Shown here piece by piece: positions 17,664-25,889 of a stretch of 64,000 nucleotides of DNA. Below the pieces are notes generated by a model. The model saw only the letters and a list, made by a program, of their open reading frames with translations, was not told where the DNA came from and made no database searches. Each line of letters opens with the position of its first letter. The first letter of the stretch is position 1. A program made the position numbers and the translations under genes. Source of the DNA: Caulobacter sp. (GTDB lineage Bacteria > Pseudomonadota > Alphaproteobacteria > Caulobacterales > Caulobacteraceae); the NCBI GenBank assembly GCA_019636175.1, contig JAHBYC010000004.1:62001-126000 (forward strand), written 5' to 3'.

Positions 17664-17830
17664 GCGGGTTCCTGAAGATCTTCGGCTGGCCCATCCTGCT
17701 GGCGCTGGTCTCGCTGATCGGTCTGGTCGCCGCCCTGATCGGCGACGGCGCCTGGGACGGCCTGTCCTGGCTGTGCCTCGCCGCGCCCCTGGCCGTGCTG
17801 GTCTGGGTGCTGCTCACCCGGCGCGGCTAG
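17660..17830 (+). CDS. Small two-helix membrane protein of the TonB/PepSY operon
   Basis: A 56-aa ORF starting GTG 17660, overlapping the PepSY stop as GTGA. It reads MSGFLKIFGWPILLALVSLI, then GLVAALIGDGAWDGLSWLCL and a second helix ending WVLLTRRG, i.e. two membrane helices joined by a short acidic turn with positive-inside C-terminus. Small proteins in this position recur after PepSY genes in related bacteria. The overlap and consistent hydrophobic pattern make it a real third gene of the operon. Function unknown, probably an accessory to the PepSY protein. Its 3' end overlaps the convergent YjbR gene by 17 bp. Confidence 0.75.
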   Translation: MSGFLKIFGWPILLALVSLIGLVAALIGDGAWDGLSWLCLAAPLAVLVWVLLTRRG

Positions 17831-18161
17831 CCTCCCAGGCCTTCACCGCCGCCTTCTTCGCCACCTTGCGGAACTGCCGGGCCAGGAAGCCGCGCGCCTG
17901 CTCCACCTCCAGGCCCGCCAGCCGCGCCAGGACGATGGGGTAGTCCTTGTAGTGGGCGGTGAAGTGAAAGGTGGTCGGATCAGCCTCGATCAGGAATTCC
18001 CGCTCGTCATGGTCGACACAGGACAGCACCGCGCTGTCGTCGTCCTTGCGGATCCGGGTGAAGAACTTGCCGTCGATCTTGAAGGCCGGCTGGCCGTAGC
18101 TGCTGCCTTCGCTCGCACCGGGAAAGCTGAGGGCCACCTCGCGGAACTCCTCACGGGTCAT
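17814..18161 (-). CDS. MmcQ/YjbR family protein
   Basis: A 115-aa protein with start placed at ATG 18161 (a frame continuing upstream overlaps the next gene and has no family match). It has the YjbR pattern: MTREEFREVALSFPGASEGSSYGQPAFKIDGKFFTRI, then EFLIEADPTTFHFTAHYKDYPIVLARL and a basic tail (RKVAKKAAVKAWEASRAG). YjbR/MmcQ proteins have a CyaY-like fold; DNA binding has been proposed from structure but a definite role is lacking. It is 26 bp after a zinc-ribbon membrane protein gene on the same strand. Confidence 0.9.
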   Translation of the reverse strand: MTREEFREVALSFPGASEGSSYGQPAFKIDGKFFTRIRKDDDSAVLSCVDHDEREFLIEADPTTFHFTAHYKDYPIVLARLAGLEVEQARGFLARQFRKVAKKAAVKAWEASRAG

Positions 18162-18187
18162 GGGCGGGTCTCCTCGTAGCCCCTCTC

Positions 18188-18724
18188 TCAGCTGACGATC
18201 GGGGCGTTGCCCGCCGGAGCGCCGACCCGGGCCGCCTCGGCGTCCTGGCGCAGCAGGTCGGCGGCGACCGCCTTGCGCAGGGCGGACTCCAGCGACGCCG
18301 AGGGGCGGTCCGTCGGCTTGGCCGACATCAGGCCGTGGATGTTCCGGATGATCTGCACCGGCGTCATGATCAGGCCCCAGGGGATGCCCCACCAGCCCAG
18401 GAACAGGGCGCCGACCGACGACAGGGCCCGCGATTTCTGACCACAGCCGTGACAGGCGATCTGGGTGCGGGTCGCGTAGGACGTCATCACCAGCGCCGAC
18501 CAGACCGTATAGTGGGTCTGCAGATCGACAGGGCCCGGACCCCTGCACTTGGGGCATTCGCCGCGATAGACGTCGTCGACGATCCGCCGCATCTGGTCTT
18601 CCGGCACCTGGGCCGACAGGGCCAGCAGCCCGTTCTGGCGGCAATCGCGGCTGCAGAACCGCAGATTGCCCTCACGCTCGCCGCCGAACCAGATCGACCC
18701 GCGGCAGTAATCACACTTGGCCAT
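18188..18724 (-). CDS. Uncharacterised zinc-finger protein with membrane segment
   Basis: A 178-aa protein with two cysteine clusters: N-terminal CDYCRGSIWFG...RFCSRDCRQ (a treble-clef or FCS-like finger), CPKC around residue 57, and CHGCGQKSRA near residue 90. A hydrophobic stretch follows (GALFLGWWGIPWGLIMTPVQIIRNI), probably one or two membrane helices, then a polar helical tail with RKAVAADLLRQDAEAARVG. I do not recognise a named family. The fold suggests a membrane-anchored rubredoxin-like or ribbon protein. It precedes YjbR on the same strand. Confidence 0.7.
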   Translation of the reverse strand: MAKCDYCRGSIWFGGEREGNLRFCSRDCRQNGLLALSAQVPEDQMRRIVDDVYRGECPKCRGPGPVDLQTHYTVWSALVMTSYATRTQIACHGCGQKSRALSSVGALFLGWWGIPWGLIMTPVQIIRNIHGLMSAKPTDRPSASLESALRKAVAADLLRQDAEAARVGAPAGNAPIVS

Positions 18725-18798
18725 ACGCTCCCCCTACAAAACGCGACCACCCAAGCAACCGCAACCGGCGCTGTCAAACGCCGATCTCGCCAGGGGGC

Positions 18799-20619
18799 TC
18801 AATAGGCCAGCGCGACGCCATCCTTGCGCATTTCGGTGGCGGCGGAATAGCGGCCGGGCCAGCGCTCGATCGCCTGATAGCCGCCGAAACCGCCGTCGCT
18901 GGCGCCGATCTTCCAGCCGATTTTCGCCAGCGCGGCCTGGGTCGCCGCCGGGACGCCGGTCTCCAGCCGCAACAGGCCCTGGACATCCAGCTGCTCGCCG
19001 GTCGGTTCCATGCCGCCCTCATGGTGCCAGCGCGGCGAGTCGCCGGCGGCCTGCAGGTCGAGGCCGAAATCGACCATGTTGGAAATGATCTGGGCCTGGC
19101 CCTGGGGCTGCATGTCGCCGCCCATCACCCCGAAGCTCAGCCAGGGCTGGCCGTCCTTCACCGCGAAGCCGGGGATGATGGTCTGGAACGGCCGCTTGCC
19201 GGGCGCGAACAGGTTGGGGTGGCCGTCGGTCAGGGCGAACAGTTCGCCCCGGTCCTGGAACATGAAGCCAAGGCCGTCCGGCGACAGGCCCGATCCCATG
19301 CCTCGATAGTTGGACTGGATGATCGAGACCATCATCCCGTCCTTGTCGGCGACGGTGAAATAGGTGGTGTCGCCGTGGCTGGGCGCCTGGCCGGGATAGA
19401 TGGGGTCGAGGATGCGGTCGGGCCGGATCAGCTTGGCCCGCTCGGCGGCGTAGGCCTTGGAATTGAGCCATTCCAGCGGCGCCGGCGAGAAGGCCGGGTC
19501 GGCGAAATAGCGGGCGCGGTCCTCATAAGCCAGGCGCTTGGCCTCGACCGCGTGGTGGATGGCGGCGGCCGACTGGAAGCCCATGGCCTTGACGTCAAAA
19601 TTCTCGAGGATGTTCAGCAGCTGCAGGGTCGACAGCCCCTGGCTGTTGGGCGACAGGCCATAGACGTCGACGCCGCGATAGTCGGTGACCAGCGGCGGGC
19701 TCCATTCGCTCCTGTGGGCCGCAAGGTCCGCCTTGGTCATCCAGCCGCCGATGCGCTTGAAATAAGCCTCGATGGTCTCGGCGATCTCGCCCTCATAGAA
19801 GGCGCGCGGGCCGCCCTTGGCGATCAGGTCATAGGTGCGGGCCAGGGCCGGATTCTGGAACACCTCGCCCTCGGCGGGCGTCCTGCCGTCCTTCGTCCAC
19901 ACCTTCAGGAAGTTGTCGATCTCCTCGATGTTGGAGGCGGGGTTGGTGAACCGCCGGGCGCTGGCGGCCAGGTAGTAGGCGACGTTCTGGCTGACCGGGG
20001 CGCCCTGCGTCGCCATGCCGATGGCCGGCTGGAACAGGTCCTTCCACGGCAGCTTGCCATAGCGGCCATGCAGGTCGCCCCAGGCCGCCACGGCGCCGGG
20101 CACGCTGACCGGCACGGCGCCGTAGGAGGGGATGCGGCCGTTCTTCGCGCGCGATCTGACGGTTTCCAGGGTCAGGGCCCGGGGCGAGCGGCCCGAACCG
20201 TTCAGGCCGACCACCTTCTTCAGCCTGGGGTCCCACAGCATGACGAAACAGTCGCCGCCGATGCCGCAGGAAATCGGCTCGAGAAAGCCCAGGCAGGCGT
20301 TGGCGGCGATGGCGGCGTCAACCGCCGTCCCCCCGGCCCGCAGGATGTCGATGGCGGCCAGGGTGGCCATCGGATGAGCCGTGGCCGCCGCGCCATTGAC
20401 GCCCCAGGCCGCCGAGCGGCTGGCGTAGGTGGCCCCGGCGATGCGGTCGCCGGAATGGACGTCCGGCCGGTCGAGGTTGGGGTTGGTCCCTTCAGGCCGC
20501 CGGCGGGCCGGTCGGGCGGGCGCCTCCTGGGCGGCCGCGGGCGCGGCGGCTCCTGCGGCTGTCAGACCGGCGGCGAGGCCGGTGGTCGGCAGAGCGGCGA
20601 GAAAGGTGCGGCGGCGCAT
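18799..20619 (-). CDS. Tat-exported gamma-glutamyltransferase-family protein
   Basis: A 606-aa precursor with a twin-arginine signal (MRRRTFLAALPTTGLAAGLT) and a low-complexity linker APAAAQEAPARPARRRPEG. The large subunit has AAATAHPMATLAAIDILRAGGTAVDAAIAA and PISCGIGGDCFVMLWDP. The autocleavage site is HGDTTYFTVADKDG with candidate catalytic T418, and SFGVMGGDMQPQGQAQIISNMVDFG is the late conserved block. These enzymes hydrolyse or transfer gamma-glutamyl groups; close relatives cleave other amides such as cephalosporin side chains. The periplasm is the expected location. Stand-alone gene. Confidence 0.9.
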   Translation of the reverse strand: MRRRTFLAALPTTGLAAGLTAAGAAAPAAAQEAPARPARRRPEGTNPNLDRPDVHSGDRIAGATYASRSAAWGVNGAAATAHPMATLAAIDILRAGGTAVDAAIAANACLGFLEPISCGIGGDCFVMLWDPRLKKVVGLNGSGRSPRALTLETVRSRAKNGRIPSYGAVPVSVPGAVAAWGDLHGRYGKLPWKDLFQPAIGMATQGAPVSQNVAYYLAASARRFTNPASNIEEIDNFLKVWTKDGRTPAEGEVFQNPALARTYDLIAKGGPRAFYEGEIAETIEAYFKRIGGWMTKADLAAHRSEWSPPLVTDYRGVDVYGLSPNSQGLSTLQLLNILENFDVKAMGFQSAAAIHHAVEAKRLAYEDRARYFADPAFSPAPLEWLNSKAYAAERAKLIRPDRILDPIYPGQAPSHGDTTYFTVADKDGMMVSIIQSNYRGMGSGLSPDGLGFMFQDRGELFALTDGHPNLFAPGKRPFQTIIPGFAVKDGQPWLSFGVMGGDMQPQGQAQIISNMVDFGLDLQAAGDSPRWHHEGGMEPTGEQLDVQGLLRLETGVPAATQAALAKIGWKIGASDGGFGGYQAIERWPGRYSAATEMRKDGVALAY

Positions 20620-20779
20620 GGTTGATACTCCCCAGGAACAGGCAAGGGACTATAGGCCGCGAGCCGGGGGAATCGAGGGGGCATGGCCATGGCGCGCCCC
20701 AACTGCCCCTCTTCCCGTCATCCTGAAAGGCCCCAGCCCCCGGCCCCAGGCCCGTTGGCCCCGGCCCCATCCCCAATAC

Positions 20780-20909
20780 CCGTCATCCCGGAAACCCCGC
20801 AGGGGTTATCCGGGACCCAGCGGCTTCAGGCGCCGTCCATCAAGGCCGCACGGCCCGCGCCAGGCCCCCTGGGTCCCGGCTCTACGCTGCGCTCCGGCCG
20901 GGATGACGG
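20780..20909. repeat. Paired inverted repeat, family A, copy 2
   Basis: CGTCATCCCGGAAACC...TTATCCGGGACCCAG on the left is mirrored by CTGGGTCCCGGCTCTACG...GGCCGGGATGACGG on the right. It occupies the 417-bp gap between the gamma-glutamyltransferase and VOC genes; apart from this element and a low-complexity CCCCAGCCCCCGGCCCCAGG stretch just before it, I see nothing else there. Confidence 0.8.
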
Positions 20910-21036
20910 ACCAAAGTTTGTTTCCCTTCCGATACGTCGTCCCGGGCGCCCGCAGGACCACAGTGATGCCGGCAGCGGGGCGGCTATCCACACCCGGGGC
21001 AAGCCACCGAAGGACGCCCTCAACGAGACCCCGACC

Positions 21037-21372
21037 TTATCCCTCCGACCAAACCGCCAGCTCATTGCCGGCCGGGTCGCGGAAGTGAAACCGGCGACCG
21101 CCCGGGAAGCTGAAGATCGGCCGCAGGATCTCGCCGCCCGCCTCGGTCACCCTGGCCAGCATGGCCTCCAGATCGCTGGCGAACAGCACCGGCAGGGGCT
21201 TGCTGGTCGCCTCGTCGCCGTCGAAGCCGCCGTCGAGGCCTTCGTCATAGGCGGCGTAGGTCGGACCGTAGTCGGTGAAGCGCCAGCCGAAGGCCGCGGC
21301 GTAGAAGGCCTTGGTCTGCGGCAGGTCGCCGCCGGGCATTTCCAGATAGTCGATCTTGCCGTCTTCGCGCAT
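21037..21372 (-). CDS. VOC-family (glyoxalase/dioxygenase fold) protein
   Basis: A 111-aa protein; ATG 21372 is chosen because GGAGGAG lies 6-12 bp upstream, whereas the in-frame ATG 17 codons earlier has no site. It has the paired beta-alpha-beta-beta-beta layout: KIDYLEMPGGDLPQTKAFYAAAFGWRF and later LPVLFASDLEAMLARVTEAGG and RRFHFRDPAGNELAVWSEG. The DPAGNELAVW ending is the usual VOC metal-strand motif. Substrate unknown; small members include glyoxalases and resistance proteins. Confidence 0.88.
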   Translation of the reverse strand: MREDGKIDYLEMPGGDLPQTKAFYAAAFGWRFTDYGPTYAAYDEGLDGGFDGDEATSKPLPVLFASDLEAMLARVTEAGGEILRPIFSFPGGRRFHFRDPAGNELAVWSEG

Positions 21373-21431
21373 GAGAAGCTCCTCCGTTGTTGCCAGTTTG
21401 TTCTTTCCGGAGGGAAGCGTCAATCAAGTTT

Positions 21432-21598
21432 CCTTCTCCCCTTGGGGGAGAAGGTGGCGCGGAGCGCCGGATGAGGGGTCGATGAAGGAGTCCGCCGCCA
21501 TCGCGCGCGGCCTCGCCAATCTCCTGGCCCAATGGCCGTGGCCGGCGCGACCCCTCATTCGACGCCTTCGGGGCCACTTTCTCCCTAAAGGGGAGAAG
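21432..21598. repeat. Paired inverted repeat, family C (CCTTCTCCC...GATGAGGGG type), copy 1
   Basis: The left arm CCTTCTCCCCTTGGGGGAGA is followed by GGTGGCGCGGAGCGCCGGAT and GAGGGGTC; the right arm mirrors it as GACCCCTCATTCGACG...TTTCTCCCTAAAGGGGAGAAG. Each arm has two small hairpins. Same family at 40043 and 53568 as full pairs and at 35563 as a half. Confidence 0.8.
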
Positions 21599-21607
21599 AC
21601 AACGTCC

Positions 21608-22258
21608 TCATGGAAACGCCCAGACGCTGGTGCGCTTGATGGCGAAGTCCTCCAGCTCCCGGGTGGTCGGCACCTGGTATTCGGCCAGGTGGATCAGGCC
21701 CTCGCGCGGGAAGTAGGTGCGCATCGGGTCGCCGATCAGCACCGTCTTGCCCATGGCCCGGGCGGCGGTCAGCCAGGCCACCACCCGGCCGGCCAGGGGC
21801 TGTTCGTAGCAGATGTCGCCCGCCAGGATGACGTCGATGTCGGGCGGCGGCGGGGCCTCCAGCAGATCGGCGTCGGTGAAGGCCACAGTCACATCGTTGG
21901 CCGCCGCGTTGAGGGCCACGGCGGGGCCGCAGAAGCCGTCGATGTCGCTGCCCAGGGCCGTCGCGGCGCCGGACTTCATGGCGGCGATGGCCACCAGACC
22001 CGAGCCGGTGGCGAAGTCGAGCACCCGCTTGCCGGCGACGGTTTCCGGGTGGTCGAGAATGTATCGCGCCAGGGCCTGGCCGCCGGCCCAGGCGAAGGCC
22101 CAGAAGGGCGGCGGCAGGCCGATCTCCTCCAGCGCCTCCTCGGTCAGCCGCCAGAGCGGCGTGACCTCGTCGGCGAGATACAGCGCAACGCCCGGCGTAT
22201 GGGGCGGCGACTGCAGGCGGGTGTTGTCGAGGATGAAGGCAGTGCGGTCGCTTATCAT
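21608..22258 (-). CDS. Protein lysine methyltransferase-like SAM enzyme (EtfB-KMT/METTL20-like)
   Basis: A 216-aa protein from ATG 22258; the frame remains open far upstream but that part is antisense to the YHYH and PEGA genes and is not coding. Class I methyltransferase motifs: GKRVLDFATGSGLVAIAAMKSGA (SAM loop), LGSDIDGFCGPAVALNAAAN, and post-I/II DVILAGDICYEQPLAGRVVAWL. The order, with N-terminal PFWAFAWAGGQALARYILDHPETVAGKR, resembles ETF-beta and ribosomal-protein lysine methyltransferases. In alphaproteobacteria such enzymes trimethylate electron-transfer flavoprotein, but substrate here is inferred. Confidence 0.85.
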   Translation of the reverse strand: MISDRTAFILDNTRLQSPPHTPGVALYLADEVTPLWRLTEEALEEIGLPPPFWAFAWAGGQALARYILDHPETVAGKRVLDFATGSGLVAIAAMKSGAATALGSDIDGFCGPAVALNAAANDVTVAFTDADLLEAPPPPDIDVILAGDICYEQPLAGRVVAWLTAARAMGKTVLIGDPMRTYFPREGLIHLAEYQVPTTRELEDFAIKRTSVWAFP

Positions 22259-22378
22259 GGGCGGCGGACGATAGGCAGGAGCGGCCGGGCGCGCCAGTGT
22301 CTCCGCCTCATGCCCGGCGACGGATGCGGCGCTCCGGTCCGTGTTAGGCTGGGGGCGCCAAAAAATGGAGTGATACGC

Positions 22379-23281
22379 ATGCGTGCGATCGCCGCCCTCG
22401 CCGCCGTGATGGTCCTGTCGCCGACCCTGGGCCTGGCCCATGAACCGGAGGGCGAAAGCCTGCCTCTGGGCGACGGCCATGTCACCGATCATCCGGCGCG
22501 GGGCAATGTCTTCGCCTGCGCCCTCATTGACGGTCGCGGCTTTCGCGGCGGCGGCGCGCGGCATCAGGGCGACTGGTTTCACGGCGACACCTGGAACCCG
22601 CTGGAAAAGCCGCATGTCGGCGGCAGGGTGATGTGGCCCCGGGCGCGGCTGTCGCTGAAGGCGTCGGGCGACACCGTCGCGGTGTCCGGCAACGGCCTGC
22701 CGGTCAATGAGCCGACCGGCAAGTTTCCGATCTCCCCCGACGAGGAGGCTTGGCGCTACGATACCAATCCCAACCCGATCCAGGAGACGGCGCTGGACTT
22801 CGAGATCCCCGCCGCGCCGCTGGCGGCCGCCGCTCCCGGCTGCCTGCCGATGGGCATGATCGGCTTCTCGCTGACGGGGGTCGCCTTCTACAACGCCCTG
22901 GACGACGCTGGACGCGACGCCGCCGCCCATGAGGTTCAGGACCTCTGCGACGGCCATCCGCAGGGGCGGGGCCAGTATCACTACCACTCCGCCTCCGCCT
23001 GCCTGCCGGGGGTCGACAGCAACGCCGTGGTCGGCTGGGCCCTGGATGGCTATCCGATCCTGGGCATGAGGGATGGCGGCGGCAAACGGCTGACCAACGC
23101 CGATCTCGACGACTGTCACGGCCGGGCCGAGAGGGTGACCGTCGACGGTCGCGCCTACGACTACGCCTACCGGCTGACGCGGGAATATCCCTATGTCATG
23201 GGCTGTTTCACCGGCCAGGTGCGGGCCGAAACCCGTCAGGCGATCCGCCGGTCCATGGGCCCGCCGCCGCGCCCGCGCTGA
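22379..23281 (+). CDS. Secreted YHYH-domain protein
   Basis: A 300-aa protein; ATG 22379 gives a clean signal peptide (MRAIAALAAVMVLSPTLGLA). The family motif is GRGQYHYHSASACLPG near residue 205, followed by GWALDGYPILGM and DLDDCHGRAERVTVDGRAYDYAY, plus MGCFTGQVR at the end. YHYH proteins are periplasmic or secreted with a conserved His-rich centre that probably binds metal; no activity is established. Several cysteines (FACALI, PGCLPM, DLCDG, SACLPG, DDCHG, MGCFTG) could pair as disulfides. Divergent from the methyltransferase gene with 120 bp between. Confidence 0.87.
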   Translation: MRAIAALAAVMVLSPTLGLAHEPEGESLPLGDGHVTDHPARGNVFACALIDGRGFRGGGARHQGDWFHGDTWNPLEKPHVGGRVMWPRARLSLKASGDTVAVSGNGLPVNEPTGKFPISPDEEAWRYDTNPNPIQETALDFEIPAAPLAAAAPGCLPMGMIGFSLTGVAFYNALDDAGRDAAAHEVQDLCDGHPQGRGQYHYHSASACLPGVDSNAVVGWALDGYPILGMRDGGGKRLTNADLDDCHGRAERVTVDGRAYDYAYRLTREYPYVMGCFTGQVRAETRQAIRRSMGPPPRPR

Positions 23282-23371
23282 CCTCCGACCTTCTGAAGCG
23301 ACAGTTGCAAAATAGCTCTGGTCCCGCATCGCGATTGGCATACATCTGCGGCGTTCAACAGGGGGACCACC

Positions 23372-23845
23372 ATGAGCAACACCGCGATTCGCACCTTCGG
23401 CCTGGCGGCGCTCGCGCTCGCCGCCACCCAGGTTTCGGCCTGCGCCACCATCCTGCGCACCGACAGCCAGAAGTTCACCATCGAAAGCTCGCCGCCGGGC
23501 GCCGAGGCGAAAACCAGCCTTGGCGTCACCTGCACCACGCCCTGCACCTTCAAGGCCAAGCGCAAGGATCGCTTCTCGGTCACGGTCAGCAAGGACGGCT
23601 ACGAGCCGGTCACCACTGAAATCGGCCGCAAGCTGGCCGGCGGCGGCGGCACCACCACCTTCCTCGGCAACGCCATCGCCGGCGGCGCCATCGGCGTCGG
23701 CGTCGACTTCGCCACCGGCGCCCCCTACGACCTGTATCCCAACCCGCTGGTCGTCGAGCTGAAGCCGGTCGGCGCCGCGCCCGCCCCGGTCGCCGAAACC
23801 ACGCCCGCCCCGGCGGCCGAAGCGGCCCCGACCGCCTCCGAGTAG
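23372..23845 (+). CDS. PEGA-domain lipoprotein
   Basis: A 157-aa precursor with lipobox VSAC (lipidated C24 after MSNTAIRTFGLAALALAATQ). The mature part carries a PEGA-like beta domain: FTIESSPPGAEAKTSLGVTC, TPCTFKAKRKDRFSVTVSKDGYEPVTTEI. A Gly-rich possible membrane-associating segment follows (LGNAIAGGAIGVGVDFATGAPYDLYPNP), then an Ala/Pro/Glu tail (APVAETTPAPAAEAAPTASE). Such lipoproteins are widespread in proteobacteria; function unknown, probably envelope structure. A GC hairpin follows the stop. Confidence 0.82.
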   Translation: MSNTAIRTFGLAALALAATQVSACATILRTDSQKFTIESSPPGAEAKTSLGVTCTTPCTFKAKRKDRFSVTVSKDGYEPVTTEIGRKLAGGGGTTTFLGNAIAGGAIGVGVDFATGAPYDLYPNPLVVELKPVGAAPAPVAETTPAPAAEAAPTASE

Positions 23846-23852
23846 AGCCATC

Positions 23853-23884
23853 GCGCCCGGCAACAGGCCATCGCCGGGCGCCTT
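23853..23884 (+). terminator. Probable intrinsic terminator after PEGA lipoprotein
   Basis: GCGCCCGGC, an 11-base loop and GCCGGGCGC form a perfect 9-bp stem 8 bases after the stop, followed by only CTT. The stem is strong; the weak U-tract lowers confidence. Confidence 0.5.
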
Positions 23885-23987
23885 GAGCGACCCCCGCTCT
23901 GATCGCGCGGAGTGCAGGGCCTTCATCCGGTCTTAACCCTGTCGGCGGCTGTTTCGGGGCCGTGAAAGGGTAACCTGGAGGTCCGGG

Positions 23988-24914
23988 ATGGCATCGGCGA
24001 GCCTGGCCGACGCGGCGTCGAACGCGGTGGTGGCCGATTTCATTGACCGGGGCGTTCATCGGTTTGACCAGCCGGTCGATCCGGCCGCCTGCGCGTCCCT
24101 GCTGGCCAATCTGAAGGCCGACCGCGACTATGGCGCCGACCTGTTCCTCAGCGAGGCCGAATTCGACGCCGACCCGCAGCACCGCGGGGTCAATCCCCGG
24201 CCGGGCCGCAACCTGCTCGACCGGTTTGCCGATCGACTCGGCTTTGTCGAACAGGCGCCGCAGATCGTTTCCGGCCTCACCGCCCTGCTGGGCGCTGGCT
24301 ACCGGATGCTTGATCGCAAGGTCGTCTGCGGGGTTCCGGCCAGCGCGCTTCCCGACTGGCTGAAGGCCCGGATCGCCGGCAATCCGGTCAACAACCTGGG
24401 CGCCTATGTAAAGCCGCGGTACCGGGACGTGACCTACTTCTACGGCATCGACTTCCACCAGGACCTGATCGACTTCAGGGGGCGCGAGGCCGACTTCCTG
24501 ACCCTCTATGTCTACCTCTCGCCGGTCGGACCCGCCGATGCCCCGCTGTTCCTGCTGGAGGGCAGCCACCGGCTCGGCGCGGCGGTGTTTCCCCATGACC
24601 TGACCCGTCAGGGCGACGACTGGCTCTATCGCAGCGACGGCCGCGAGGCCCTCTGTCGCCAGACCCTGCTGCTCGGCGGGACCGGCTCGGTGTCGATGTG
24701 GCACGCCTGCACCCTGCACGGCACCCAGCCGGACGAGGCCGATCATGAGCGGATCTCCCTGCGCTATCTGTTCGCGCGGGGCCCGGCCGCGACGGCGGGC
24801 ATGGACGAGGTCAACGCCAGCCTGCTGGGCCCGCTGAAACTCGACGACACCCGGATCGATCTCGACGCGGAGGGCGCGGCGCGGATCAAGGCCAACAGCG
24901 TCAACCAGGCCTGA
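23988..24914 (+). CDS. PhyH-type Fe(II)/2-oxoglutarate dioxygenase (first of pair)
   Basis: A 308-aa phytanoyl-CoA dioxygenase-family protein. The iron triad is visible: YGIDFHQDLIDF gives H157 and D159, and WHACTLHGT gives the distal H244; the 2-oxoglutarate arginine is likely in ERISLRYLF. Between them are LTLYVYLSPVGPADAPLFLLEGSHRLG, the normal jelly-roll strands. Ribosome site GGAGG lies 8 bp before ATG. Members hydroxylate or otherwise oxidise diverse small molecules, lipids and sugar derivatives. A second PhyH gene follows after 111 bp and then a TylF methyltransferase, so a tailoring role on a shared substrate is inferred. Confidence 0.85.
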   Translation: MASASLADAASNAVVADFIDRGVHRFDQPVDPAACASLLANLKADRDYGADLFLSEAEFDADPQHRGVNPRPGRNLLDRFADRLGFVEQAPQIVSGLTALLGAGYRMLDRKVVCGVPASALPDWLKARIAGNPVNNLGAYVKPRYRDVTYFYGIDFHQDLIDFRGREADFLTLYVYLSPVGPADAPLFLLEGSHRLGAAVFPHDLTRQGDDWLYRSDGREALCRQTLLLGGTGSVSMWHACTLHGTQPDEADHERISLRYLFARGPAATAGMDEVNASLLGPLKLDDTRIDLDAEGAARIKANSVNQA

Positions 24915-25025
24915 GCCGGTCCCGAGCGCGGTCCGACAGGCGGCGACCGGACCAGGACGCGCGACCAGCACGGATTCCTCAGCAGGGCGATTTGATTCCG
25001 CCGGATCGGTCCCGGCTCTAGAGAC

Positions 25026-25889
25026 ATGGTTAACCGGAACGGACCTAGCTTCCCGCCGATGACCCGAACCGTCCCGGCGACCGAGCGCGCGTCCGCCTCC
25101 GCGGAGCCCGCCTTGCTGCGCCTTGAGCGCGGTCTGATGCCGGCCGACCTCATCGCCGAGGCGGTCGCCACCCTCAAGGACATGCTGGCGCCGGGCGCCT
25201 CCGCCGAGGCCGACCTCGACGCCCTGGTCGATGATCTCCGGGCCCGCGACCGGGCGCGGCTGGGGGCGGTCTATGACGCCTTTCGCGAGACCCTTGTCTT
25301 CCTGAAGCTGATCACCGCCGAACCGCTGGTCTCGGCGGCGCGGGCCATGGTCGGGGCGGACCGCATCCAGGCGCCGGTGCAGCATGCGGTCTTCCGCATG
25401 GACCTGGCCGGAGAGGCCTGGCGCGGCTTCGGCTGGCACCAGGACTTTGCCTACAACGTCCTCAGCGACCGGTTCGTCACCGCCTGGCTGCCCCTGACCC
25501 CGGCTGGACCGGCCAATGGCTCCATCCAGATCGCGCCCTCGCTGTCCGACCGGATTCATCCCGTCGATATCCGCTACAAGCGAAACGGCGCCGGCGAGCG
25601 GCTGGCGACCCGCGACGCCTTCATCACCGGCGCCCTGCAGCCGGCGTTCGACGCCGACGCCCGCACGCTGGACCTGGCCCCCGGCGATGTGGCGCTGTTC
25701 CACAACCGCCTGGTCCATCGCTCCGGCTTCAATCCGGGCCCGCGCCACCGCTATTCCATCCAGGTCCGGTTCGGCGATCTGCTGGCGCCCGAGATGCTGG
25801 ATCGGTCCTGGCGCAATCGCCGGGTCGATGGCTTCGAGACCTTCAAGACCCTCTATCCCGACCTGATCGCTTCCGAGGAACTGCCATGA
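25026..25889 (+). CDS. PhyH-type Fe(II)/2-oxoglutarate dioxygenase (second of pair)
   Basis: A 287-aa protein of the same superfamily but only distantly like its neighbour. Iron ligands: FGWHQDFAYNVLSDRF gives H138 and D140, and FHNRLVHRSGFNPGPRHRYS gives distal H231 and a candidate 2-oxoglutarate arginine. The strand VTAWLPLTPAGPANGSIQIAP is typical of PhyH. The N-terminus is uncertain: ATG 25026 or ATG 25059 (MTRTVPATE). The stop overlaps the TylF start by 4 bp (ATGA), so these two are coupled. Substrate unknown. Confidence 0.85.
   Translation: MVNRNGPSFPPMTRTVPATERASASAEPALLRLERGLMPADLIAEAVATLKDMLAPGASAEADLDALVDDLRARDRARLGAVYDAFRETLVFLKLITAEPLVSAARAMVGADRIQAPVQHAVFRMDLAGEAWRGFGWHQDFAYNVLSDRFVTAWLPLTPAGPANGSIQIAPSLSDRIHPVDIRYKRNGAGERLATRDAFITGALQPAFDADARTLDLAPGDVALFHNRLVHRSGFNPGPRHRYSIQVRFGDLLAPEMLDRSWRNRRVDGFETFKTLYPDLIASEELP

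Noticed and set aside
18162-18644. Extension of the YjbR frame over the zinc-finger gene
   Set aside because: The extension is out of frame with the real upstream gene and has no YjbR features; the family start MTREEFREVAL is at 18161.
22259-23926. Upstream extension of the methyltransferase frame to 772 aa
   Set aside because: The extra part is antisense to the YHYH and PEGA genes and has no domain; ATG 22258 gives a complete methyltransferase.
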